Of a stretch of 5,818 bases of DNA, positions 1-5,818 are shown one piece after another. This DNA comes from Thermomicrobiales bacterium (lineage in GTDB: Bacteria; Chloroflexota; Chloroflexia; Thermomicrobiales; UBA6265): positions 1 to 5,818 of the forward strand of contig JAICRA010000110.1 in NCBI GenBank assembly GCA_025937615.1. Reading direction: 5' to 3'. Every line of letters begins with the position of its first letter. The stretch's first letter is position 1. The notes beneath the pieces are model-generated. The model searched no databases and had not been told where the DNA came from. It saw only the letters and a list, made by a program, of their open reading frames with translations. A program made the translations under genes and the position numbers.

Positions 1-1977
1 GGCGTAGAGACGCGCCGGCTCATCGTGCGGGTCGAGGCGGATGTGCTGGTGCGCGTGCCAGAGGTGCGTTTCGCTGGTGAGAAGATCTTCGACCTGGAAC
101 GGTTCCTCAGGCTCAAGTCCCCACTCCGCTAGCGGCAGATGGATCCAGGTCTCATGGGCGTCGAAGGGATCGAGATTGACGACGATCAGCACCCGGTCCG
201 CTCCATCGGGTGTGGCCTTGCCATAGGCGGTGATGTTCTCGTCGTCGCTCGGGTAGAAGCGCAGATTGTCGTAGAGGTGGAGCGCTGGGTGCTCGCGACG
301 GATAGCGTTGATGCGGGTGATGTAAGGGATGATGTTCCCCGGCCGGTCCCAGTCCCAGACCTTGTACTCGTACTTCTCGGAGTTGAGGTACTCCTCCCGA
401 CCCGGGACCGGCGTGTTCTCGCACAGCTCGTAGCTGGAGTAGATGCCGTAGACCGAGGAGAGCGTCGCCGCCAAGGCGAATCGCATCTTGAACGCGGGGC
501 GGCCACCCTCCTGCAGGATGAACGGCAGAATATCGTGGGTGTTGGGGAAGAGATTGCCCCGGTAGTACTCCGTCATCTCACTCTGGGTGAGCTCGGTGAA
601 ATACTCCTCCAGCTCGGCTTTGAAATTGCGCCAGGTGAAGTAGGTGTAGCTCTGGGTGAAGCCGGCCTTGGCCAGCAACTTCATCACCTTGGGGCGGGTG
701 AAGGCTTCGGAGAGGAAGATCACTTCCGGGTGAGTGCGTTGCACATCGGCGATCAGCCATTCCCAGAAAGCGAATGATTTGGTATGCGGGTTGTCGACGC
801 GAAAAGTCTTCACCCCTTGCTCGACCCAGAAGAGGATCACCCGGCGCAGCTCCAGCCAGAGCTCGCGCCAGGCGGGCGTATCGAAATTGAGCGGGTAGAT
901 GTCCTGGTACTTCTTGGGAGGGTTCTCGGCGTAGTGGATGGTCCCATCGGGGCGGATGGTGAACCACTCCGGGTGCTCCTTGGCCCAGGGATGATCCGGC
1001 GAGGCCTGGAACGCGACATCGAGGGCGACCTCCATGCCGAGCGCGGCGGCCCTGGCGACGAAGGTGCGGAAGTTGTCGAGGGTGCCGAGGCTCGGCTCGA
1101 TCGCGTCGTGCCCGCCCTCCTCGTTGCCGATAGCGTAGGGAACGCCGGGGTCGCCCTCACCCGCGCCGAGGGTGTTGTTCTTGCCCTTGCGAAACGCCGT
1201 GCCGATGGGGTGAATAGGGGTCAAGTAGACGACGTCGAAACCCATCTCGGCGATGGCGGGGAGCCGATCGGCAGCCTCAGCGAAGGTGGCGCCACGGGTG
1301 GGATCAGTCCCGGCTGAGCGAGGGAACATCTCGTACCAGGCAGCGAAGCGGGCCGCGGGGCGGTCGACGACGACTTCCAGCTCCTTGTCGTAAACAGTCT
1401 TGCCGTGGCGGGAGCGGGCACGGCGCATGCCGGCTGCGACCTCGGGGGCGAAGAGAATGCGCACCGTAGCGGCCTGAGAGCCATCGCCGTCGACGGCGGC
1501 GATAGCACGCTGTAGCGTCTTACGGTCATCTCCCTCCGCGCGGGACAGCGCCTCGGCGATGATGGCGCGGGCTTCCAGCAATTCGAGCGCGATGTCCTGA
1601 CCGGCGTCGAACTTCTTGGTGACCTCTTCGCTCCAGGTGGCCCAGCGGTCGGGAAACGCCTCGATGATGTAGCGGTAGCGGGTGTTGTCCGGGAGGAGGA
1701 ATTCGCCGGCCCATCGGTCGTTGTCGACGAAGCGCATCTCGGCTTCACGCCACTCCTCCTCATCCTGGCACCGATACTTGACCACGGCGGCGATCTTGTC
1801 GTGGCCATCCTTGAAGATGTCAGCGGTGACCTGGAGGATGTCGCCCTGGACGCGCTTGACCGGATAGCGGCCGGCGTCGATCTCCGGCTGCACGCGCTCG
1901 ATGATGATGCTACTGGGCGGTTCGACCGTGTCGGGCAAAGGAACGGACGGGAGCGTCTGGAGGTCGGGGATCGCCAT
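1..1977 (-). CDS. glgE: Alpha-1,4-glucan:maltose-1-phosphate maltosyltransferase (GlgE), 3' end cut by window edge
   Basis: The reverse strand reads open from ATG at 1977 for 659 codons to base 1, with no stop. Family role: GlgE (GH13_3) transfers maltosyl units from maltose-1-phosphate to the non-reducing end of alpha-1,4-glucans, downstream of TreS and maltokinase, in the cytoplasm. Seen in the sequence: an N-terminal beta-rich region (about 1-200), WYEMFPRS starting at W214, DVAFQASPDHPW at 320-331, NPPKKYQDIYP from N352, VDNPHTK with the expected nucleophile D395, LSEAF with acid/base E424, and NTHDILP with the third carboxylate D482. These align almost number-for-number with Streptomyces coelicolor GlgE (D394, E423, D480, and phosphate contacts N352, K355, Y357, N395, from memory). 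The reading ends in RLDPHDEPARLYA, close to the family's usual C-terminus, so few residues are missing. AGGAGG (1982-1987) lies 4 bases before the start. The family is secure; actual activity is inferred. Confidence 0.96.
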   Translation of the reverse strand, partial: MAIPDLQTLPSVPLPDTVEPPSSIIIERVQPEIDAGRYPVKRVQGDILQVTADIFKDGHDKIAAVVKYRCQDEEEWREAEMRFVDNDRWAGEFLLPDNTRYRYIIEAFPDRWATWSEEVTKKFDAGQDIALELLEARAIIAEALSRAEGDDRKTLQRAIAAVDGDGSQAATVRILFAPEVAAGMRRARSRHGKTVYDKELEVVVDRPAARFAAWYEMFPRSAGTDPTRGATFAEAADRLPAIAEMGFDVVYLTPIHPIGTAFRKGKNNTLGAGEGDPGVPYAIGNEEGGHDAIEPSLGTLDNFRTFVARAAALGMEVALDVAFQASPDHPWAKEHPEWFTIRPDGTIHYAENPPKKYQDIYPLNFDTPAWRELWLELRRVILFWVEQGVKTFRVDNPHTKSFAFWEWLIADVQRTHPEVIFLSEAFTRPKVMKLLAKAGFTQSYTYFTWRNFKAELEEYFTELTQSEMTEYYRGNLFPNTHDILPFILQEGGRPAFKMRFALAATLSSVYGIYSSYELCENTPVPGREEYLNSEKYEYKVWDWDRPGNIIPYITRINAIRREHPALHLYDNLRFYPSDDENITAYGKATPDGADRVLIVVNLDPFDAHETWIHLPLAEWGLEPEEPFQVEDLLTSETHLWHAHQHIRLDPHDEPARLYA

Positions 1978-2039
1978 GAGGCCTCCTCGCTTCAGTTAGC
2001 GTTATGTCGGGCGGGCATCGTTCATTGCCACGCCCTATG

Positions 2040-2068
2040 AGCCTACGAGCAGATCGCGTGCCGGGCAA
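2040..2068 (-). promoter_or_regulatory. Possible glgE promoter
   Basis: On the minus strand TTGCCC (2068-2063) is followed after 17 bases by TAGGCT (2045-2040), resembling sigma-70 -35 and -10 boxes with 4/6 and 3/6 matches. Transcription would start near 2033 and leave a leader of about 55 bases before glgE. The match is weak on its own. The position in the cupin-glgE gap, the correct spacing and the palindrome overlapping the -35 box make it worth recording. glgE could instead be read through from the cupin gene. Confidence 0.28.
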
Positions 2069-2086
2069 TCGAATACGGGTTCGATT
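2067..2086. repeat. Perfect 7-base inverted repeat in the cupin-glgE gap
   Basis: AATCGAA (2067-2073) and TTCGATT (2080-2086) are exact reverse complements separated by 6 bases. The 20-base dyad lies between the cupin stop and the glgE start and overlaps the edge of the possible -35 box of glgE. It could be an operator for a dimeric regulator or a stem ending cupin transcription. No T-run follows on the minus strand, so an intrinsic terminator is less likely. The repeat is directly visible; its function is inferred. Confidence 0.6.
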
Positions 2087-2136
2087 ACGCCAGGGCCGGC
2101 TCGCATTTACCGGCGGCCAGGACACAGGTCGGACGA

Positions 2137-2478
2137 TCAGCCCTCCAACCACTCGGTGACAAAACGGTCATTAGCGTGGATATCGATCTGGCGCAGCGGA
2201 CCAGTGCCTGAATTGACGAACTTGTGCGGGATGTCGGCTGGAGCGACCACGATCTGGCCGCCGGTCACGTCGACCGTCTCCTCGCCGACGGTGAAGGTGG
2301 CGCTCCCCTCCTGCACCAGGAAGACTTCGGCGTATGGGTGCCGGTGTAACTTCGGGCCGCTCCCGGGAGGACCGTCGAACAGGATGATGCATACCGGGGC
2401 ATCTCCATAGAGATACCCTTCGAGCTCGTGCGAGTTCCCGAGATATGGAAGATCCGCTTTGTCGATAACCGCAGGCAT
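2137..2478 (-). CDS. Small single-domain cupin protein
   Basis: This gene encodes 113 residues. The cupin core is clear: motif 1 has the form H-x-H-x3-E (H45, H47, E51, within LHRHPYAEVFLVQEG) followed by a Gly, and motif 2 contains the APADIPHKF segment with H85. Together these give the usual three-His, one-Glu metal site, so it probably binds a divalent metal. Small cupins of this kind include dioxygenases, isomerases and sugar- or ligand-sensing proteins; sequence alone does not choose among them. There is no signal peptide or DNA-binding domain. The frame stays open upstream to an ATG at 2679, but that extension lacks cupin character and would overlap the divergent transporter gene. The start at 2478 has AAGGAG 8 bases before it. 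The gene lies 159 bases upstream of glgE on the same strand and diverges from the transporter gene. A link to either neighbour is unproven. Confidence 0.9.
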   Translation of the reverse strand: MPAVIDKADLPYLGNSHELEGYLYGDAPVCIILFDGPPGSGPKLHRHPYAEVFLVQEGSATFTVGEETVDVTGGQIVVAPADIPHKFVNSGTGPLRQIDIHANDRFVTEWLEG

Positions 2479-2486
2479 GCCGAGCA

Positions 2487-2492
2487 CTCCTT
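2487..2492 (-). promoter_or_regulatory. Ribosome binding site that sets the cupin start
   Basis: AAGGAG on the minus strand, 8 bases before the ATG at 2478. Its ideal spacing, and the start of the recognisable domain just after that ATG, favour the 113-residue protein over a 180-residue reading from 2679. Confidence 0.75.
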
Positions 2493-2535
2493 CCGCGGTG
2501 ATGTCGATTGCTCTCGCTGTCGGCTGATTGGGGTC

Positions 2536-2566
2536 TTGATCGAGCGGTTCGTGCAGACTGTACGTT
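2536..2566 (+). promoter_or_regulatory. Possible promoter of the DHA2 transporter gene
   Basis: TTGATC (2536-2541) matches four of six -35 bases. The best -10 candidates are TGTACG (2559-2564, 17-base spacer) or TACGTT (2561-2566, 19-base spacer), both poor. Transcription would begin near 2572, inside the inverted repeat at 2569-2602, which is a common geometry for a repressor site. In this 153-base divergent region I see no convincing promoter for the minus-strand cupin gene. Confidence 0.25.
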
Positions 2567-2568
2567 AC

Positions 2569-2602
2569 CCAGGTCAGAATGGACCGGAGTCCACCTGACT
2601 GG
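2569..2602. repeat. Compound inverted repeat upstream of the transporter gene
   Basis: The inner stem TGGAC (2580-2584) and GTCCA (2589-2593) encloses the loop CGGA. Outside it, GTCAG (2573-2577) pairs with CTGAC (2595-2599) after an internal AA/C mismatch. CC (2569-2570) then pairs with GG (2601-2602) around a bulged A, with a possible G-T wobble between 2572 and 2600. The structure ends 29 bases before the transporter ATG. As DNA it is a near-palindromic operator candidate of about 30 bases; as RNA it is a leader hairpin. A multidrug transporter controlled by a local repressor (TetR or MarR type) would fit, but no regulator gene is in the window. Confidence 0.6.
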
Positions 2603-2631
2603 TTGCCGCCCGCTGGGATACAAGGGATCTG

Positions 2632-4248
2632 ATGGTCGCGATCTTCCAGGCCCCCTGCGACGAGCAGGTTATTGCCCACACGGTTCCGACCCGACCTACT
2701 CCCTGTCCGAAAGACGTCGGCAGATCGGTCCTGATCGCGACCATCCTCGCCTCGAGCATGGTCTTCATCGACAGCTCGGCGGTCAATGTCGCGCTGCCGA
2801 CGATCCAGCGGGAGCTCGGCGCCAGTGCGGCGCAGGCGCAGTGGGTGGTCGCGAGCTATGCGCTCTTTCTGGCCGCGTTGCTCCTCGTGGGCGGCGTGCT
2901 CGGCGATCGCTTCGGGCGGAAACGGATCTTCGTCCTCGGCACGGTGCTGTTCAGCGCGACCTCCGTCTGGTGCGGACTCTCTCCGAATATCGAGATGCTG
3001 ATCGTCGCCCGGTCGGCGCAGGGTGTCGCTGCGGCGCTGCTTACGCCCGCCAGCCTGGCCATCATCAGCGCTGCCTTCCGCGACGAGACGGAGCGCGGCC
3101 GAGCCATCGGCACCTGGTCCGGATTCACGGCCATTACCGCCGCATTTGGTCCAGTGCTCGGCGGGTGGCTGGTCGAGAATGCCTCCTGGCGCTGGGTGTT
3201 CTTCATCAACCTGCCATTGGCGGCCGTCGTGGTCGCCGTCGCCCTGCGCGGGATTCCCGAGAGTCGCGATGAGGAAGCGGGACGGCTCGACATCATCGGC
3301 GCCGTGCTGGCGACGATCGGTCTCGGCGCACTCGTCTTCGGTCTGATCGAGGGGCCAGTGCGCGGCTGGGGAAATCCAGTCGTGCTCGCCAGCTTGCTTA
3401 CCGGGGTCATCGGACTCGTCGCGTTCATCGGCGCCGAGGCGAAGGTTTCATCACCGATGTTGCCGCTTGAGCTGTTTCGCTCGCCGACCTTCGGCGGCGC
3501 CAATTTGCTGACCCTCCTCCTCTATGGCGCGTTCGGTGGCGCGCTCTTCTGGCTGCCCTTCAACCTGATCCAGGTCCAGGGGTATTCCCCGACCGAGGCC
3601 GGCGCCGCGTTGCTACCCGCAATCCTGATCATCTTCGCCTTCTCCCGCCGGACCGGAGCGCTCATTGGTCGCTATGGAGCGCGGCTGCCACTGACCATCG
3701 GGCCCAGCATCGTGGCGCTCGCTTTTCTTCTCTTCGCCCTGCCCGGAACCGAGGGCAGCTACTGGACAACCTTTTTCCCGGCGGCAATCGTGCTCGGTGT
3801 CGGTATGGCGATCACGGTGCCGCCCCTGACCACAGCGGTCATGAGCTCGGTTCCACAGCACCAGGCGGGAACGGCCTCAGGAATCAACAACGCCGTCGCC
3901 CGCACTGCAGGTCTGATCGCTATTGCCGTTTTCGGCGTCATCGTCACCACGGTCTTCAATCGCGAGCTCACTAGCCGGCTCGATGCCATTCCGAACCTCT
4001 CCCCGGCGACGCGGCAGGCGGTGGATGCGCAGCGGCCCGATCTGGCGGCCGCCCATCCACCGGAAGGCACAAGCCCGGACACCGCGGCGGCGATCGACGA
4101 CGCCATCGACGCGTCATTCGTCGCCGGCTTTCGCGTCGCCATGATCATCGGCGCCGCGATGGCGCTTCTGGGTGCGGCCGCGGCATGGCAACTTCTCGCA
4201 GGAAAGCAGGCGAAGCCAGATCTCGAGGTCGTACGGGCAGGCCACTGA
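2632..4248 (+). CDS. MFS transporter, DHA2 family (14-TM drug/proton antiporter, EmrB/QacA type)
   Basis: This gene encodes 538 residues, the usual DHA2 length. It is predicted to be an inner-membrane proton-coupled exporter; its substrate cannot be read from the sequence. Visible motifs are DSSAVNVALP (47-56) in TM1, motif A LGDRFGRKR (90-98), R127 with QG (130-131) in TM4, the antiporter motif C core GPVLGG (173-178) in TM5, and WRWVFFINLP (186-195) at TM6. By eye about 14 hydrophobic helices fall near 33-53, 70-90, 99-117, 122-146, 160-180, 186-206, 219-240, 249-269, 289-310, 323-340, 351-371, 378-400, 423-442 and 498-523. A long polar loop (about 443-497) separates the last two. The start at ATG 2632 has AAGGGA a few bases upstream and gives a cytoplasmic N-terminus of about 32 residues. 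No other start lies before TM1. The gene diverges from the cupin gene. Confidence 0.94.
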   Translation: MVAIFQAPCDEQVIAHTVPTRPTPCPKDVGRSVLIATILASSMVFIDSSAVNVALPTIQRELGASAAQAQWVVASYALFLAALLLVGGVLGDRFGRKRIFVLGTVLFSATSVWCGLSPNIEMLIVARSAQGVAAALLTPASLAIISAAFRDETERGRAIGTWSGFTAITAAFGPVLGGWLVENASWRWVFFINLPLAAVVVAVALRGIPESRDEEAGRLDIIGAVLATIGLGALVFGLIEGPVRGWGNPVVLASLLTGVIGLVAFIGAEAKVSSPMLPLELFRSPTFGGANLLTLLLYGAFGGALFWLPFNLIQVQGYSPTEAGAALLPAILIIFAFSRRTGALIGRYGARLPLTIGPSIVALAFLLFALPGTEGSYWTTFFPAAIVLGVGMAITVPPLTTAVMSSVPQHQAGTASGINNAVARTAGLIAIAVFGVIVTTVFNRELTSRLDAIPNLSPATRQAVDAQRPDLAAAHPPEGTSPDTAAAIDDAIDASFVAGFRVAMIIGAAMALLGAAAAWQLLAGKQAKPDLEVVRAGH

Positions 4249-4283
4249 GCGAGATCTACCGTTAGAGTGCTGGATATCGATGT

Positions 4284-4293
4284 GGATGCATCC
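4284..4293. repeat. 10-base perfect palindrome between transporter and MOSC genes
   Basis: GGATGCATCC reads the same on both strands and lies in the 126-base gap (4249-4374). A second TGGAT sits 12 bases before the palindrome's own TGGAT (4271 and 4283). It could be a small operator for the MOSC gene or chance. It is not a terminator, because there is no loop and no T-run. Otherwise the gap shows no gene and no clear promoter. Confidence 0.35.
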
Positions 4294-4362
4294 TGACGGG
4301 GAAGAGCAAGGAAGCGGGATCGACCGGTCAGCAACCAGACCTCCTGCGTATCAGGCGCCGTT

Positions 4363-4366
4363 GGAG
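4363..4366 (+). promoter_or_regulatory. Ribosome binding site supporting the long MOSC start
   Basis: GGAG lies 8 bases before ATG 4375. Another ATG at 4371 is in a different frame, and the ATG at 4451, near the domain's beginning, is also out of frame. The 28-residue leader is therefore probably translated. Confidence 0.5.
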
Positions 4367-4374
4367 ATCAATGT

Positions 4375-5109
4375 ATGCAAAGTCAGAGCGAACATGAATA
4401 TCATGCTGGTGATGATCGATGGCTCGACGCCGCCGAGGAGCAGAGTCCCCATGTTCCTGACGTCAGGCTCGTCTCGGTAAATGTCGGTCTGCCACGAGTC
4501 ATCGGCGCCACCCGCTGGGGAAAGCCGATCCGAAGCGGAATCGTTAAGCAGCCGGTCACTGCCGCTTCCATCTCCCTCGACACGCTCAATCTCGACGGTG
4601 ATCGGCAGGCTGACCTGACGGTGCACGGTGGACCTGATAAGGCCGTCTATGCCTACCCCGTTGAACACCTCCCAGTCTGGAACCACGAACTCGGCACCGA
4701 CTTCCGATCAGGGACATTTGGCGAGAATCTGACCACTGGCGGATGGCGGGAAGCTGACGTGCGCATCGGCGACATCTGGGCGTGGGGCGAGGCGCGACTT
4801 CAGGTATCCCAGCCCCGTTCTCCTTGCTACAAGCTGGCGACAGTTACTGGCCGTCCCGATCTACTCAAGCGCCTCGTACGCACGGGACGGACAGGATGGT
4901 ATCTGCGGGTGCTGCAAGGGGGGACCGCACCGGTATCCGGGCCGATCGAGGTGCTCAAGCGCCATCCCGCGGGTATCTCCGTCCTGCTCGCGCATCTGGC
5001 AAGTCAGCCCGGCGCGCTGGACCGGGTTGACGTCGAAGCCGTAGCGCGGGTGAACGAATTGGCCACCGACTGGCGCCGTTGGATACTCCACCAACTCGAG
5101 CGAGAATAA
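4375..5109 (+). CDS. MOSC-domain protein, YiiM-like (probable molybdenum-cofactor binding)
   Basis: This gene encodes 244 residues. YiiM-type MOSC proteins bind molybdenum cofactor and in E. coli reduce N-hydroxylated bases such as 6-hydroxylaminopurine; the same reaction is inferred here. Seen in order: the domain start VRLVSVNVG (30-38), SGIVKQPV (54-61), GDRQADLTVHGGPDKAVYAYP (75-95), FGENLTT (115-121), IGD (131-133), and SQPRSPCYKL (145-154), in which C151 is the expected molybdenum ligand. The C-terminal helical stretch from about 195 to 240 (GISVLLAHL ... ATDWRRWILHQLE) resembles the 3-alpha domain that follows MOSC in YiiM. The first 28 residues are polar and not part of the domain. 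ATG 4375 is kept because GGAG (4363-4366) lies 8 bases upstream and no ATG or GTG occurs in frame near residue 30. The gene is 126 bases after the transporter on the same strand, so cotranscription is possible. Confidence 0.92.
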   Translation: MQSQSEHEYHAGDDRWLDAAEEQSPHVPDVRLVSVNVGLPRVIGATRWGKPIRSGIVKQPVTAASISLDTLNLDGDRQADLTVHGGPDKAVYAYPVEHLPVWNHELGTDFRSGTFGENLTTGGWREADVRIGDIWAWGEARLQVSQPRSPCYKLATVTGRPDLLKRLVRTGRTGWYLRVLQGGTAPVSGPIEVLKRHPAGISVLLAHLASQPGALDRVDVEAVARVNELATDWRRWILHQLERE

Positions 5110-5138
5110 GAAGAGTTGATACGATTCACATAAGCCCC

Positions 5139-5168
5139 TTGACACTGAAGCATCAGCAATGCTAGGTT
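5139..5168 (+). promoter_or_regulatory. Promoter of the Hsp20 gene (consensus -35, extended -10)
   Basis: A perfect TTGACA (5139-5144) is followed after 18 bases by TAGGTT (5163-5168). TG one base before the -10 (5160-5161) makes an extended -10 element (TGnTAnnnT). This is the strongest promoter-like sequence in the window. It starts 29 bases after the MOSC stop codon and implies a leader of roughly 85 bases before the Hsp20 start. It looks like a housekeeping-sigma promoter, so heat induction, if any, would have to come from a repressor or from the leader RNA. Confidence 0.6.
5149..5163. repeat. Inverted repeat inside the Hsp20 promoter spacer
   Basis: AGCAT (5149-5153) and ATGCT (5159-5163) are exact reverse complements around CAGCA. 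The dyad fills the space between the -35 and -10 boxes, where a bound repressor would block polymerase. It matches neither the CIRCE site (TTAGCACTC-N9-GAGTGCTAA) nor the HspR site (CTTGAGT-N7-ACTCAAG) well. The arms are short, so chance is possible. Confidence 0.4.
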
Positions 5169-5228
5169 TAACGCAGACGGATCGGCCGGCAATCAGGCCA
5201 GCGTCGTTCGGTTCAGGTTCGCTGTAAG

Positions 5229-5245
5229 CGCGCTTGGATTGCGCG
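5229..5245 (+). promoter_or_regulatory. GC hairpin in the Hsp20 leader, next to the Shine-Dalgarno
   Basis: CGCGC (5229-5233) pairs with GCGCG (5241-5245) around the 7-base loop TTGGATT. The stem ends two bases before the GGAGGT ribosome binding site (5248-5253). It does not cover that site, so it is not a classical ROSE or fourU thermometer as drawn. It could still affect ribosome access or mRNA stability. Confidence 0.35.
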
Positions 5246-5261
5246 ATGGAGGTAGGAACAA

Positions 5262-5768
5262 ATGGTCAGTCAGTTCCCCTTTGGTCAGGACTTCGTCGTT
5301 CTCCGCGATGCCATGAACCAGCTTCTCGAAGAGAGCTTCGTTCCTTCCCGTGGATCACGAAGCTCCGCTGCCAACGGCACGATGGTGCGGCCACTTCCGC
5401 TCGATGTCTACGCCACTCAAGACGAGGCGGTCATCATCGCCGCGGTGCCTGGCATGAGCCCGCAGGAGCTGGAAGTCACGATCGACCAAAACGTGGTCAC
5501 CCTCTCAGGAACGGTTCCGACCGCTGCGGAGAGTGAGCAGGGCAAGGGCGCAACCTGGTACCTGCACGAGCTGTGGTCCGGACAGTTCCGGCGCAGCGTG
5601 ACGCTGCCGTTCGAGGTCGATGCGGCCAAGGCCGACGCCTCGTTTGAGAACGGCATCGTCCGCATCGTGCTGCCGAAGGCCGAGCGGGCCAAGCCGCACA
5701 AGATCGCCATCAAGACCGGGAGCGGCCAGCAGGAGGCGATCGAGGCCGGCTCGAAGAGTAAGAAGTAG
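5262..5768 (+). CDS. Small heat-shock protein, Hsp20/alpha-crystallin family
   Basis: This gene encodes 168 residues. Family role: an ATP-independent holdase that forms oligomers and keeps unfolding proteins soluble in the cytoplasm. A short N-terminal arm (FVVLRDAMNQLLEESFVP, about 11-28) precedes the alpha-crystallin domain. That domain runs from about 43 to 140, with LPLDVYATQDEAVIIAAVPG (45-64), the LSG turn (81-83), SGQFRRSVTLP (106-116), the conserved FENGIVRIVLPK (128-139) including N130-G131, and the tail motif I-A-I (148-150) used for oligomer contacts. The last 15 or so residues are a lysine- and glutamate-containing flexible tail. The start is well set: GGAGGT (5248-5253) lies 8 bases upstream of ATG 5262. 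The gene has its own promoter at 5139-5168 and is followed by hairpins, so it is probably a single-gene unit. It looks intact. Confidence 0.96.
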   Translation: MVSQFPFGQDFVVLRDAMNQLLEESFVPSRGSRSSAANGTMVRPLPLDVYATQDEAVIIAAVPGMSPQELEVTIDQNVVTLSGTVPTAAESEQGKGATWYLHELWSGQFRRSVTLPFEVDAAKADASFENGIVRIVLPKAERAKPHKIAIKTGSGQQEAIEAGSKSKK

Positions 5769-5773
5769 CATCG

Positions 5774-5812
5774 GCCCGAGATCGGGCGAATATGGCGCAC
5801 TTCGGGGCGCCA
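5774..5812 (+). terminator. Possible terminator hairpins after the Hsp20 gene
   Basis: Two stems lie just after the stop codon. GCCCGA (5774-5779) and TCGGGC (5782-5787) are perfect complements; with a 4-base loop they give a 5-pair stem. TGGCGC (5793-5798) pairs with GCGCCA (5807-5812) around a region containing C-TTCG-G (5800-5805), a very stable tetraloop. No T-run is visible, but the window ends six bases after the second stem, so the diagnostic tract may be cut off. Confidence 0.4.
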
Positions 5813-5818
5813 ATAGGA

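Noticed and set aside
139..1317. Two long plus-strand open frames (139-777 and 784-1317) opposite glgE
   Set aside because: They are antisense to a clearly conserved glgE reading frame. Their composition (Val, Gly, Asp, Leu runs) is that of a GC-rich shadow frame, and neither has a recognisable domain.
2074..2091. tRNA T-arm-like string (GGGTTCGATTACGCC), considered as a tRNA remnant or attachment site
   Set aside because: The flanking five bases do not pair as a T stem, and there is no anticodon arm, acceptor stem or CCA in the right places.
2479..2679. N-terminal extension of the cupin gene to an ATG at 2679 (180 residues)
   Set aside because: It would overlap the divergent transporter gene and cross its leader hairpin. 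It adds no cupin sequence, and the internal ATG at 2478 has a well-spaced AAGGAG.
2856..3503. 215-residue minus-strand frame inside the transporter gene
   Set aside because: It is rich in Ser, Pro, Thr and Arg, with no domain and no ribosome site noted. It is the complement shadow of a membrane protein gene.
5138..5158. HspR-type (HAIR) operator starting at CTTGACA
   Set aside because: Only the left half resembles CTTGAGT. The right half at the required distance (ATCAGCA) does not match ACTCAAG.
5417..5813. Minus-strand frames over the Hsp20 gene (5417-5800 and 5505-5813)
   Set aside because: They are antisense to a well-conserved Hsp20 frame and have no recognisable domain of their own.

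Overview
The window is GC-rich bacterial chromosome, densely coded with short intergenic gaps. It carries five protein genes. I recognise the family of each, and none looks broken. The GlgE, Hsp20 and DHA2 transporter sequences would fit a high-GC lineage such as Chloroflexota (Thermomicrobia-like) or Actinobacteria. That is inference from sequence flavour only. There is no rRNA or other taxonomic marker here. I see no tRNA, insertion sequence, CRISPR array or phage gene.

Left part, minus strand (1-2478): a small single-domain cupin gene (2478 to 2137) is followed, after a 159-base gap, by glgE (start 1977). glgE runs off the left edge with only the last few codons probably missing. GlgE is the maltosyltransferase that builds alpha-1,4-glucan from maltose-1-phosphate. 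Its usual partners (treS, mak/pep2, glgB) are not in view and would be expected, if clustered, beyond the left edge. The gap holds a possible promoter and a perfect 7-base inverted repeat next to its -35 box.

Middle, divergent control region (2479-2631): the cupin gene and a 14-TM DHA2-family drug/proton antiporter gene (2632-4248, plus strand) diverge from this 153-base segment. It carries a compound inverted repeat at 2569-2602, just upstream of the transporter start. That is a good candidate operator or leader hairpin.

Right part, plus strand (4249-5818): after the transporter come a YiiM-type MOSC-domain protein (4375-5109) and a small heat-shock protein of the Hsp20/alpha-crystallin family (5262-5768). 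The Hsp20 gene has the best promoter in the window, TTGACA with an extended -10. It also has a strong Shine-Dalgarno sequence, with a GC-rich hairpin directly upstream of it. Two hairpins follow its stop codon.

Together this looks like an ordinary set of storage-glucan, efflux/detoxification and proteostasis genes rather than one integrated pathway. I found no convincing undescribed system. The points most worth a second look are the regulatory palindromes in the gaps.
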